Below are positions 35,320 through 43,552 of a stretch of 64,000 nt of DNA, piece by piece; position 1 is the stretch's first letter; every line of letters starts with the position of its first letter. This stretch comes from Niveibacterium terrae (lineage in GTDB: Bacteria > Pseudomonadota > Gammaproteobacteria > Burkholderiales > Rhodocyclaceae): positions 3,162,001 through 3,226,000 of the forward strand of contig NZ_CP172404.1 of assembly GCF_048213115.1 (NCBI RefSeq), read 5' to 3'. The notes below the pieces were generated by a model, which had not been told where the DNA came from, did no database searches, and saw nothing but the letters and a program-made list of their open reading frames with translations. A program made the translations under genes and the position numbers.

Positions 35320-37032
35320 TTACAGGTCCCCAGCGGACAGGATCATGTCGGTAAGACCCTTGCCCCCGCGAACCATGGGAAAAACATTTTCGGTCGGATC
35401 GACCTGGAAATCGAGAAAAACCAGATCATTCTTGCGTGAAAACGCTTCGCGTATTGCAGTTTCGACATCGCCGGGCTTGTCCACCTTGAGGCCCACATGG
35501 CCATAGGCCGCGGCCAGCTTCGCAAAATCGGGAAGCGAAGACATGTAGGACTCGGAGTAGCGGTTGCCGTGGAAGAACTCCTGCCACTGACGAACCATGC
35601 CCAGATAACCGTTGTTGAGGCTCAGGATCTTGATCGGCAGCCGGTACTGCTTGCAGGTCGAAAGCTCCTGGATGCACATCTGTATCGAGCCTTCGCCGGT
35701 GATCAGCGCGACCGGCTCGCCCGGATGAGCGAGCTGTACGCCCATCGCCGCCGGCAAACCAAAACCCATCGTCCCCAGCCCGCCCGAACTGATCCAGTGG
35801 CGCGGCTTGTCGAACTTGTAGTGCTGGGCCGACCACATCTGATGCTGACCGACGTCGGTACAGACAAAGGCATCGCCGTGCGTGACCTTCCACAGCGTCT
35901 CGACGACCTGCTGAGGCTTGATGACCTCGTCGGACGTCTCGTACTTGAGGCTGTCCGTCTGCCGCCATTCCTCGATCTGACTCCACCACGGCGCGATGCG
36001 GGCAGGATCCGGCTTGTGCTCGTTCGCTTCGAGCAGCTTGATCATGTCGTCGAGCACATCGGCGAGGTTGCCGACGATGGGCACATCGACCTTGACCCGC
36101 TTCGAGATCGACGAAGGGTCGATGTCGACGTGGATGATCTTGCGCGGTTCGGACAGGAAGTTGTCGATGTTGCCGATCACCCGGTCGTCAAAGCGCGCCC
36201 CGATCGCGAGCAGCACATCGCAGTGCTGCATCGCGCGGTTCGCTTCGACCGTCCCGTGCATGCCCAGCATGCCCAGGTTCTGACGATCCGTGCCCGGATA
36301 ACCGCCCAGCCCCATCAACGTGTTGCTGACCGGAAAACCGAGCAGACGCACGAGGCGGGTCAGCTTTTCGGCCGCATCGGCGAGAACCACTCCACCGCCC
36401 GCGTAGATCATCGGCCTCTGGGCTTCGACCAGAAGTCCCAGAGCCTTGCGGATCTGGCCCTGGTGGCCGCGGCCAACCAGGTTGTAGGAGCGCAGATCGA
36501 CCGTCTCCGGATAGGCGTCGAACTCGACTCTCTGCGCCGTCACATCCTTCGGGATATCGACCAGAACCGGGCCGGGCCGGCCGGTTTTGGCGACAAAGAA
36601 CGCCTTTTTCAGCGTCGAGGCGATGTCGCGAGCGTCCTTGACCAGGAAGTTGTGTTTGACGCAGGGACGGGTGATCCCGATCGCATCGACTTCCTGAAAG
36701 GCGTCCTGACCGATGGAGCTCGCGGCCACCTGACCGCTGATCACCACCATCGGAATCGAATCACAATAAGCGGTCGCGATTCCGGTCACGGCGTTGGTGA
36801 CGCCCGGGCCGGAAGTGACGAGCGCAACGCCCACCTTGTCAGTGGAACGCGCATAGCCATCCGCAGCATGTACGGCGGCCTGCTCATGGCGAACCAGCAC
36901 GTGACGAATCTTGTCCTGCTTGGACAGTTCATCGTAGATATACAGCACGGCGCCGCCAGGATAGCCGAAGAGGTACTCGACCTTTTCCTCCTGAAGACAC
37001 CTGATTACAATCTCCGCACCAGTCAAAACCAT
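35320..37032 (-). CDS. ilvI: Acetolactate synthase large subunit
   Basis: Thiamine-diphosphate enzyme condensing pyruvate to acetolactate. The 570-residue protein has FGYPGGAVLYIYDEL, VRHEQAAVHAADGYAR with the catalytic Glu, GPGVTNAVTGIATAYCDSIP, an FAD region, and the ThDP motif GEGSIQMCIQELSTCKQY then NNGYLGMVRQWQE. It heads ilvIHC. Confidence 0.97.
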   Translation of the reverse strand: MVLTGAEIVIRCLQEEKVEYLFGYPGGAVLYIYDELSKQDKIRHVLVRHEQAAVHAADGYARSTDKVGVALVTSGPGVTNAVTGIATAYCDSIPMVVISGQVAASSIGQDAFQEVDAIGITRPCVKHNFLVKDARDIASTLKKAFFVAKTGRPGPVLVDIPKDVTAQRVEFDAYPETVDLRSYNLVGRGHQGQIRKALGLLVEAQRPMIYAGGGVVLADAAEKLTRLVRLLGFPVSNTLMGLGGYPGTDRQNLGMLGMHGTVEANRAMQHCDVLLAIGARFDDRVIGNIDNFLSEPRKIIHVDIDPSSISKRVKVDVPIVGNLADVLDDMIKLLEANEHKPDPARIAPWWSQIEEWRQTDSLKYETSDEVIKPQQVVETLWKVTHGDAFVCTDVGQHQMWSAQHYKFDKPRHWISSGGLGTMGFGLPAAMGVQLAHPGEPVALITGEGSIQMCIQELSTCKQYRLPIKILSLNNGYLGMVRQWQEFFHGNRYSESYMSSLPDFAKLAAAYGHVGLKVDKPGDVETAIREAFSRKNDLVFLDFQVDPTENVFPMVRGGKGLTDMILSAGDL

Positions 37033-37083
37033 TGCAGCACCTGAAGTAAACAGAAGAACCCTCGAAAATCAGGGGGAACGCGC

Positions 37084-37113
37084 ATTGTCTGCGCTGCGCA
37101 AGGCCAAGGTCAA
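37084..37113 (-). promoter_or_regulatory. Probable sigma-70 promoter of ilvI
   Basis: On the minus strand TTGACC is followed by GACAAT with an 18-base spacer. Transcription would start about 45 bases before the ilvI ATG. Confidence 0.5.
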
Positions 37114-37166
37114 GGTGATAAATTGCGCGGCCAGGCTCTGCCGCATCAAAAAACGAGAGGTCTTCT

Positions 37167-37730
37167 CTGGCATCCCGGCTTGAACTATCCGATTTTCTGG
37201 CAGGCGTAGAGCGACGAGCTTTCAAGCAGGCTGTCTTCGCGCTGCGCGACGACCAAGTCGCGCTCGATGTCGTCCAGGATGCGATGCTCAAGCTCTCCGA
37301 GCGCTACGGCGACCGCCCGGCAGGCGAGTTCCCGCCGCTGTTCCAGCGCATCCTGCAGAACGCGATCCACGACCACTTCCGGCGCAGCAAGGTTCGCAGC
37401 CTCTGGACGACGTTGCTCTCGGCATTCGGAGGGGACGACGAGGAGGCCTCCGACCCGCTCGAAGTACTGGGCGCCGAGTCGAACGCGAGCGAACACCAGC
37501 CGCCGCCGGATCAGCTCGAACGCAAACAGATTCAAGGAGTTCTGGAATCAGAGATTTCCCGCCTTCCGCCACGTCAACGCGAAGCCTTCCTGATGCGTTA
37601 CTGGGAAGAAATGGATATAGCCTCGACAGCGGCCGCGATGGGGTGCTCCGAGGGCAGCGTCAAGACGCACTGCTCGCGGGCCACCCACACGCTAGCCGCT
37701 GCGTTGCGAGCACAAGGAATTGAGCCATGA
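37167..37730 (+). CDS. Sigma-70 family (ECF-like) RNA polymerase sigma factor, apparent CTG start
   Basis: A 187-residue sigma factor. Region 2 reads LSDFLAGVERRAFKQAVFAL and LDVVQDAMLKLSERYGD, then LFQRILQNAIHDHFRRSK. Region 4 reads ISRLPPRQREAFLMRYWEEM and AAMGCSEGSVKTHCSRATHT. The frame stays open upstream of the first ATG (37284) to 37122 but contains no ATG, GTG or TTG. CTG at 37167 lies six bases after GAGAGG, and LASRLELSDFL lines up with the usual MAS-start of relatives, so CTG is the likely start. It overlaps the DUF3619 gene by four bases. Target promoters are unknown. Confidence 0.85.
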   Translation: MASRLELSDFLAGVERRAFKQAVFALRDDQVALDVVQDAMLKLSERYGDRPAGEFPPLFQRILQNAIHDHFRRSKVRSLWTTLLSAFGGDDEEASDPLEVLGAESNASEHQPPPDQLERKQIQGVLESEISRLPPRQREAFLMRYWEEMDIASTAAAMGCSEGSVKTHCSRATHTLAAALRAQGIEP

Positions 37731-38125
37731 CCGAACACCTTTTCATGGACCCCGAAGCGCGGGCCGCGACGCGCATCGTTCGCCTCCTCGACCGCGATGC
37801 GCCGCTCCCGCCCGCGATCAGCGAACGGCTGATTTCGGCGCGCCGCGCCGCGCTGGACAGACAGAGAGCCGCCAGCGCAAGTCTGAGCCTGGCCGGAATC
37901 GGCCGCGAGATTGAGGATTTCTGGTTCCTGCGCGGACGGGCGATGATGATGGCCTTCGCGCTGATCGCGCTGCTCGGAGCCTCGGACTACTGGAGTGAGT
38001 GCTTCCGCGCCTCCGAACTCGAAGACGTCGACAGCGCGCTGCTCTCCGACGACCTTCCGATCGACGCATACCTGGACCACGGCTTCGACCAATGGCTCAA
38101 ACACGAATCTGGCATCGGCTCCTGA
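37727..38125 (+). CDS. DUF3619 family membrane protein
   Basis: A 132-residue protein. The N-terminal half is cytoplasmic and charged (AATRIVRLLDRDAPLPPAIS, RLISARRAALDRQRAA), followed by one membrane helix at about 73-88 (AMMMAFALIALLGA) and a short acidic periplasmic tail. It matches the DUF3619 family, found downstream of this sigma factor in betaproteobacteria. Its layout is that of an anti-sigma factor, but this is inferred from position and topology only. Start overlaps the sigma stop (ATGA). Confidence 0.78.
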   Translation: MTEHLFMDPEARAATRIVRLLDRDAPLPPAISERLISARRAALDRQRAASASLSLAGIGREIEDFWFLRGRAMMMAFALIALLGASDYWSECFRASELEDVDSALLSDDLPIDAYLDHGFDQWLKHESGIGS

Positions 38126-38613
38126 GCGCGCTGGCGCTCGCGCTTGTCTGCTCTGCCGGCTGGGCGGGCCCCCTGCCGTCCGCACCGCAGTGGAAGGATC
38201 TGAGTCCGGCTCAGCAGAAAGTGCTCGCCCCGCTCGCCCACGACTTCGACACGATGGGCGTGACGCCGCGGATCAAGTGGGCGGGAATCGCGAACCGCTT
38301 CGCGACGATGACGCCCGATGAGCAGAAACGGGTTCAGGCGAGAATGCGCGCCTGGACGCGCCTCAGCCCCGAGGAACGCAGCAAGGCGCGTAGCCAGTAC
38401 CGGCGCTTGCGCAAGCTCCCGGGCGATCAGCGCCCCCAGCTCGGCAAGCGCTGGGAAGAGTACAAATCCCTGCCGGCGACCGAGAAGTCCCGCTTGCGCG
38501 CCCCGGATCCCGCGCCGGTCGAGCGCGATCGTTACCAGACGATTCCGCGCGATTGGCTCGCTCCGCCCTATCTGCGCCCGCAACGCAGCGCGCAACCACG
38601 CAAGGCAAGCTAA
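38092..38613 (+). CDS. DUF3106 family exported protein
   Basis: A 173-residue protein with a signal peptide (MAQTRIWHRLLSALALALVC). The mature part is rich in Arg, Lys and Pro with the family pattern WKDLSPAQQKVLAPLAHDFD, RFATMTPDEQKRVQARMRAW and ARSQYRRLRKLPGDQRPQLG. Family DUF3106, role unknown. Its start lies inside the preceding gene (34-base overlap), so expression is probably coupled to the sigma factor operon. Confidence 0.8.
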   Translation: MAQTRIWHRLLSALALALVCSAGWAGPLPSAPQWKDLSPAQQKVLAPLAHDFDTMGVTPRIKWAGIANRFATMTPDEQKRVQARMRAWTRLSPEERSKARSQYRRLRKLPGDQRPQLGKRWEEYKSLPATEKSRLRAPDPAPVERDRYQTIPRDWLAPPYLRPQRSAQPRKAS

Positions 38614-38647
38614 AAAAAACAGGAGCCTCGCGAGGCTCCTGTTTTTT
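38612..38647. terminator. Bidirectional terminator, DUF3106 / lptG
   Basis: ACAGGAGCCTCG and CGAGGCTCCTGT form a perfect stem with A-run before and T-run after, serving both convergent genes. Confidence 0.92.
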
Positions 38648-38668
38648 GCTGGATCCGCCCGGCCAGGC

Positions 38669-39748
38669 TCAACGCCGCTCGCCCCACCACAGCATCAAGG
38701 CCGTCAGCATCAGGAAGAGCAGGCTTGGCCCCAGCGCGCTGAACGCGGCCGGCCAGTCGTTGAGGATGCCCAGGTTCGTGAACAGCCCGTTGAGCAGGTG
38801 GAAGCTCATCCCGATCAGAACGCCCAGCAGAACCTTGGCGCCGACCGCACCGTTGCGGTGATGGGACATCGAAAAAGGCAGAGCCAGGCACATCATCACG
38901 ATCGACGCGAACGGATAGGCGAGCTTCTTCCACAGCGCGACCTCGTGCCGCCCGGTCTTCTGGTTGTTTTCCTTCAGATGGCGGATGTAGGGCCACAGCG
39001 AGCGCAAGGCCATCCGTTCGGGCACGACCATCACGACGCTCATCATCTCCGGCGTCAGCTCGGATCGCCACGCGAGCTCGGGCAGGCGGACCAGTTCGGT
39101 GCGCCCCTCGAGAAAACGGGTCTGCCGGACATCGGCGAGGAGCCAGCCGCGTTTCGCGTCGTATTCGCCGCTCGCGGCTTCGGACAGCGCAACAAGGCGC
39201 GAATGATCGTCGAATTCGTAGATCTGCACGCCCTCCAGAGTCCCGCGATCGGGGAGGATGCGTTCGGCGTTGACGAAAAGCTTGCCGTCCCGTACCCAGA
39301 AACCGGAACGCAGCTCCTGGGGCAGCGACGAATTCGTACTCTTCATCCGCCACTTCTGGGCGACTCGCTCCAGCGGCGGGGCGACGAATTCGCCGAGCAC
39401 GAAGGTGGTCGCCGCGAACACGAGCCCGATCTGCGCGAGCAGGATCACCGCCTTGCGCGTCGAGAGGCCGGAGGTGCGCATCACGGTGATCTCGGAGTTG
39501 CGCGCGAGCTGGGTCAGCGCGAACAGCGTGCCGATCAGCGCCGCGATCGGGAAGACTTCATAGGCGCGGCTGGGCAAGGACAAGAGCACGAAGATCAGCG
39601 CGTGCTTGAGGCTATACCCGGCGGCGCGGCCGATGTCATCGAGTTCCTGGATCAGGTCGAAGAACGCAAACAGTGCGAGGAAGGCCAGCAGGATCAGGCC
39701 CGTCGCAGCGAGGATCTCGCGCCCGAGATAGCGTCTCAGGGTTTTCAT
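38669..39748 (-). CDS. lptG: LPS export system permease
   Basis: With LptF and LptB2, extracts lipopolysaccharide from the inner membrane and passes it to LptC/LptA. The 359-residue protein begins MKTLRRYLGREILAATGLIL, has three N-terminal helices, a periplasmic jellyroll (about 100-260) and three C-terminal helices. Its ATG at 39748 overlaps the lptF stop by four bases; an ATG five codons earlier is possible. Confidence 0.95.
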   Translation of the reverse strand: MKTLRRYLGREILAATGLILLAFLALFAFFDLIQELDDIGRAAGYSLKHALIFVLLSLPSRAYEVFPIAALIGTLFALTQLARNSEITVMRTSGLSTRKAVILLAQIGLVFAATTFVLGEFVAPPLERVAQKWRMKSTNSSLPQELRSGFWVRDGKLFVNAERILPDRGTLEGVQIYEFDDHSRLVALSEAASGEYDAKRGWLLADVRQTRFLEGRTELVRLPELAWRSELTPEMMSVVMVVPERMALRSLWPYIRHLKENNQKTGRHEVALWKKLAYPFASIVMMCLALPFSMSHHRNGAVGAKVLLGVLIGMSFHLLNGLFTNLGILNDWPAAFSALGPSLLFLMLTALMLWWGERR

Positions 39749-40821
39749 CGACCCCGGCTCCACGAGAACAGCGCCATCCGTCGGGCGAACAGCACAAAGA
39801 CAAGGACCGCCATCGCGCCGTGCAGCCCGAGCACGCCCGCCGAGAAACCCAGCTTACCCTGGGCGATCCAGGCCTGGGAGACGCCGAGCAGATTGACATA
39901 GGCGGCGAAGATGAAGATCGCAAAGATCAGATTGCCCGCCCGCCCGGCTCGCGGATTGACGAAGGAGAGCGGGATCGCACACAGCGACAGCAGCAGCGAC
40001 GCCAGAGGCAGACCGACCCGCCAGGCGAGCTCGCCCATATGGACGGGGGTGGGCGTGGCGAGCAAACCAAGGAAGGGCGTCGTCTTGGGCGTCTCCTCGA
40101 TCGCGCCGACCTCTTTGGCCTCGATCCGGATCGCGTAGCGGTCGAACTGGGTCACCCGAAACTTCGCCGAGCCGGGCTGACCGTCATAGCGGCGGCCGCT
40201 GCTCAGCACGACGAAGCGGTCGCCGTTGGGCATGCGCTCGACCGTGCCGCGGGAGGCGACGATCACGCTCTGCCCGCCTTCCTGCCGGGACGCGACGAAG
40301 ACATTGCGGACCTGCCCCTCGTCCTCGGCGATCGATTCAACGAAGAAGACCCGGCGGCCGCTCGACGCCTCGCGGAAAGTGCCCGGCGCCACTTTCGACA
40401 CGTCGTCGCGTGCTTCGAGCGATTTGCGGTATTCGGCCGCCTTGCCCTGAGCCCACGGCGACAGGTAACAGGACAGCGCCGCAACGACCGCGACGACCGG
40501 GATCGAAAAGCGCAGCACGGGGCCGATCCACGCGGAGAGCGGCAGGCCGCTCGCGAACCAGACGACCATCTCCGAATCGCGATAGACCCGGGTCATCACG
40601 ATCAGCACCGACACGAAGAGGGTCAGCGCGAGCAGGGTCGGCGAGTAGTTGATGATCGTGAAACCGATCAGCGACAGCACCGCATCGGCGGGCAGACGCC
40701 CTCCCGCCGCCTGCGACAGCAGCCGGATCAGGATGTTCGTCAGAAGGATGAAGAAGAGCGCTACGAAAATCGCACCCGCTGTGGTTGCGAATTCCCGCAT
40801 CGCTGCGCGCTGGAAGACCAT
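39745..40821 (-). CDS. lptF: LPS export system permease
   Basis: Partner of LptG. The 358-residue protein begins MVFQRAAMREFATTAGAIFV and contains the characteristic TLFVSVLIVMTRVYRDSEMV cytoplasmic coupling region followed by a periplasmic jellyroll (FREASSGRRVFFVESIAEDE) and the last helices. The start at 40821 fits LptF; the frame is open to 40890. Divergent from pepA. Confidence 0.95.
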   Translation of the reverse strand: MVFQRAAMREFATTAGAIFVALFFILLTNILIRLLSQAAGGRLPADAVLSLIGFTIINYSPTLLALTLFVSVLIVMTRVYRDSEMVVWFASGLPLSAWIGPVLRFSIPVVAVVAALSCYLSPWAQGKAAEYRKSLEARDDVSKVAPGTFREASSGRRVFFVESIAEDEGQVRNVFVASRQEGGQSVIVASRGTVERMPNGDRFVVLSSGRRYDGQPGSAKFRVTQFDRYAIRIEAKEVGAIEETPKTTPFLGLLATPTPVHMGELAWRVGLPLASLLLSLCAIPLSFVNPRAGRAGNLIFAIFIFAAYVNLLGVSQAWIAQGKLGFSAGVLGLHGAMAVLVFVLFARRMALFSWSRGR

Positions 40822-40843
40822 GGGTTCAGGTGCCGGTGGCGTT

Positions 40844-40872
40844 TTGACGATACAGTAGGGAGGCGGGATAAT
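40844..40872 (+). promoter_or_regulatory. Probable sigma-70 promoter of pepA
   Basis: TTGACG and GATAAT are separated by exactly 17 bases. Transcription would start near 40880, about 35 bases before the pepA ATG. Confidence 0.65.
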
Positions 40873-40913
40873 GACCCGCTCTGCGCGCAAGCGTCCATTG
40901 CCAGGAGCAATCG

Positions 40914-42407
40914 ATGGAATTTAGCACGAAATCCGCAAGCCCGGAAAAACAGAAAACCGCCTGTCTGGTTATCGGCATCTTTGCCGGCAAGGCACCCGGA
41001 GCGATCGCGACCCGCCTGATCGAAGCCAGCGCAGGGCTTCTGGGCAAGATTCTCGACCGCGGCGATCTTGAAGCCAAGGCCGGCAGCACGCTGCTGCTGG
41101 CGTCCCTGCCCGGCGTCGCCGCCGAGCGCGTGCTGCTGGTCAGCTACGGCAAGCCCGAAGAATTCAACGACGCCGCATTCCGCTCGGCCGCCACCGCGGC
41201 CGGCAAGGTGCTCGCCGGCCTCAAGGCCTCCGACGCCTTCGTCACGCTCGCCGACGTCGAACTCGCCGGCCGCGATGCCGCCTGGCTCGCCAGCCAGACC
41301 ACCCAGATCCTCGCCGACTCGGCCTACAAGTACGAAGCGACGCTGAGCAAGAAGAGCGAAGAGAAGCGCGGAGTCGCCAAAGTCACGCTGGGCTTCGCTT
41401 CCCGCCCCGACGCCAGCATCGAAGCCGCCGCGATTCAGGGTCAGGCAATCGCCTCGGGCCTCGCGCTGGCGCGCGAGCTCGGCAACCTGCCGGCGAACAT
41501 CTGCACGCCGAGCTACCTCGCCGACACCGCGAAGAAGCTCGCCAAGGAATTCAAGTCGCTCAAGGTCGAAGTCTTCGACGAAGCCGGCATCGCCAAGCTC
41601 GGCATGGGCGCCTTCCAGGCCGTGGCCCAGGGCTCGCGCGAACCCGCCCGCTTCATCGTGCTGCAGTACAACGGCGCGAAGTCGAAGAAGGACAAGCCGG
41701 TCGTGCTGGTCGGCAAAGGCCTGACTTTCGACTCGGGCGGCATCTCGCTGAAACCAGGCGCGGGCATGGACGAGATGAAGTTCGACATGTGCGGCAGCGC
41801 TTCGGTGCTGGGCACGCTGCGCGCGGTCGCTGAACTCGCGCTGCCGATCAACGTCGTCGGCCTGATCCCGAGCACCGAGAACATGCCCGGCGGCTCCGCC
41901 GTCAAACCGGGCGATGTCGTCACGTCGCTGTCCGGCCAGACGATCGAGATCATCAATACCGACGCGGAAGGCCGGCTGATCCTCAGCGACGCGCTGACCT
42001 ACGCCGAACGCTTCGCGCCCGAATGCGTGATCGACATCGCGACGCTGACCGGCGCCTGCGTCGTCGCTCTGGGCAACTTCACGAGCGGCGTGCTCGGCAA
42101 TGACGACGCGCTGGCCCGCGAGCTGGTCGATGCCGGCACGACCGCCGGCGACCGCGCCTGGCAGCTGCCGCTGTTCGACGAGTATCAGGATCTGATCAAG
42201 AGCAATTTCGCCGACATGGTCAACTCCTGCGGCCGCCCCGCCGGCACGATCACGGCAGCCTGCTTCCTGTCGCGCTTCACGAAGGCCTACAAGTGGGCCC
42301 ACCTCGACATCGCCGGCACGGCCTGGAAGTCCGGAAACGAGAAGGGAGCCACCGGCCGTCCGGTCGCGCTGCTGACCCGCTTCCTGATCCAGCGCGCTGG
42401 CGTCTGA
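40914..42407 (+). CDS. pepA: Leucyl aminopeptidase (M17)
   Basis: Hexameric two-metal aminopeptidase; in E. coli PepA is also a DNA-binding accessory and regulator. The 497-residue protein has VGKGLTFDSGGISLKPGAGM (catalytic Lys and metal Asp), MKFDMCGSASVLG, and the signature NTDAEGRLIL. An N-terminal macro-like domain covers about 1-170. CCAGGAG precedes the ATG. It leads the pepA-holC-unknown gene run. Confidence 0.97.
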   Translation: MEFSTKSASPEKQKTACLVIGIFAGKAPGAIATRLIEASAGLLGKILDRGDLEAKAGSTLLLASLPGVAAERVLLVSYGKPEEFNDAAFRSAATAAGKVLAGLKASDAFVTLADVELAGRDAAWLASQTTQILADSAYKYEATLSKKSEEKRGVAKVTLGFASRPDASIEAAAIQGQAIASGLALARELGNLPANICTPSYLADTAKKLAKEFKSLKVEVFDEAGIAKLGMGAFQAVAQGSREPARFIVLQYNGAKSKKDKPVVLVGKGLTFDSGGISLKPGAGMDEMKFDMCGSASVLGTLRAVAELALPINVVGLIPSTENMPGGSAVKPGDVVTSLSGQTIEIINTDAEGRLILSDALTYAERFAPECVIDIATLTGACVVALGNFTSGVLGNDDALARELVDAGTTAGDRAWQLPLFDEYQDLIKSNFADMVNSCGRPAGTITAACFLSRFTKAYKWAHLDIAGTAWKSGNEKGATGRPVALLTRFLIQRAGV

Positions 42408-42417
42408 GCGAGCGCCC

Positions 42418-42849
42418 GTGACCGAGATTCGCTTCTTCCACAACGCCGCGGACAAGCTCTCCGCGGCCTGCCGCATCATCGCGACAGCCTACCGGAAGGG
42501 CCGCTCGGTCACGGTATACGCGCCGGCGCCCGAAATCGCCGCGCGTATCGACGCGCTGCTCTGGGATTCTCCCTACCACCCCTTTCTGCCCCACGTCGCG
42601 GCGAACTCCCCGCTCGCCGGCGAGACGCCGGTGCTGATCGATCCCACACTCGACGCTCCGCTCCATCTGGACGTGCTGGTGAGCCTGGCCGACGCGCCGC
42701 CGCCCGGCTTCGAACGCTTCGCGCAGCTGATCGAGATCGTGACCCACGATCCCGCCGACGCCCAGGCCGCCCGGACGCGCTGGCGCCAATACGCGAGACA
42801 GGGCTATAAAATCGAATCCAACGACCTGGTGCAAAGCGAAACGGCATGA
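42418..42849 (+). CDS. holC: DNA polymerase III subunit chi
   Basis: Chi links the clamp loader to single-strand binding protein. The 143-residue protein starts at a GTG (VTEIRFFHNAADKLSAACRI) and contains PHVAANSPLAGETPVLIDPT and the C-terminal RWRQYARQGYKIES. It lies directly after pepA, as in many proteobacteria, and overlaps the next gene by four bases. Confidence 0.93.
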   Translation: MTEIRFFHNAADKLSAACRIIATAYRKGRSVTVYAPAPEIAARIDALLWDSPYHPFLPHVAANSPLAGETPVLIDPTLDAPLHLDVLVSLADAPPPGFERFAQLIEIVTHDPADAQAARTRWRQYARQGYKIESNDLVQSETA

Positions 42850-43436
42850 GTACAGACCCCCTCAGCGGCACGAACGATCCGGATCTGGTGATGGTGAAAG
42901 CTGACGCGCTGATCCACCGCCATCACGCCCGCTCGCTGTCCGGCCTCGATAACGACCTGCCCATGCTCGAAGAGGTCCTCGGCGAGGATCTGCCCCTGCT
43001 CGAAGACGTTGCCGAGCCGGCCTTCGCGGCCGCACCGCCAGGACAAGCCGCCGCGCCCCTGCCCGCCGATTCGCGGCTCGAAGAGCTCGAAGCCCGCCAC
43101 GCCGAACAGATTGCGCTTCTCGAAGCCGAGCAGGCCGCAACGCTGGCCCGGCTGGCCCGCGCCGAGCAGGCGCTGGAAGCCGCGACTCACCTCGCCTCGG
43201 CGACGAAGATGCAGGTCGCCGAGCAGCTGATCGAGTTCGACGCCCATCTCGCGCAGAACCTCGAGGCCTGGATCAGCCGCGAGCTGCCGCAGATCCTTGC
43301 CCGCGAACTGGACGGTCTGCGCGACCGGATCCGGACGCAGACGCTGGCGCAGCTGCATGCGACGCTGATCCCCGAGCTGTCCGAGAAGCTCTCCGAGACT
43401 CTGGACGTCGCGACCCGCGACGAATCCAGGCCCTGA
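42846..43436 (+). CDS. Unknown coiled-coil protein between holC and valS
   Basis: A 196-residue acidic protein. The first 75 residues are low-complexity with many Asp, Glu, Ala and Pro. About 78-130 form a probable coiled coil (RLEELEARHAEQIALLEAEQ). A more conserved C-terminal part includes QVAEQLIEFDAHLAQNLEAW and DRIRTQTLAQLHATLIPELS. ATGA overlap with holC suggests translational coupling. Similar proteins occur at this position in other betaproteobacteria, but I know no function. Confidence 0.75.
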   Translation: MSTDPLSGTNDPDLVMVKADALIHRHHARSLSGLDNDLPMLEEVLGEDLPLLEDVAEPAFAAAPPGQAAAPLPADSRLEELEARHAEQIALLEAEQAATLARLARAEQALEAATHLASATKMQVAEQLIEFDAHLAQNLEAWISRELPQILARELDGLRDRIRTQTLAQLHATLIPELSEKLSETLDVATRDESRP

Positions 43437-43515
43437 AAGCCCTTCGCGGCAGGGCTTCGCGCCCCCTCTTTGCCACAAGCGCCTGAAACTTCGGCCAGCG
43501 GGTGCGCTCGCCCTT

Positions 43516-43521
43516 TATAAT
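43516..43521 (+). promoter_or_regulatory. Possible -10 element for valS
   Basis: A perfect TATAAT stands 32 bases before the valS ATG in the gap after the coiled-coil gene. No good -35 hexamer lies 16-18 bases upstream, so the promoter call is tentative. Confidence 0.35.
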
Positions 43522-43552
43522 TGCCGTCTTTGAATACGCACAAAGAATCGGC

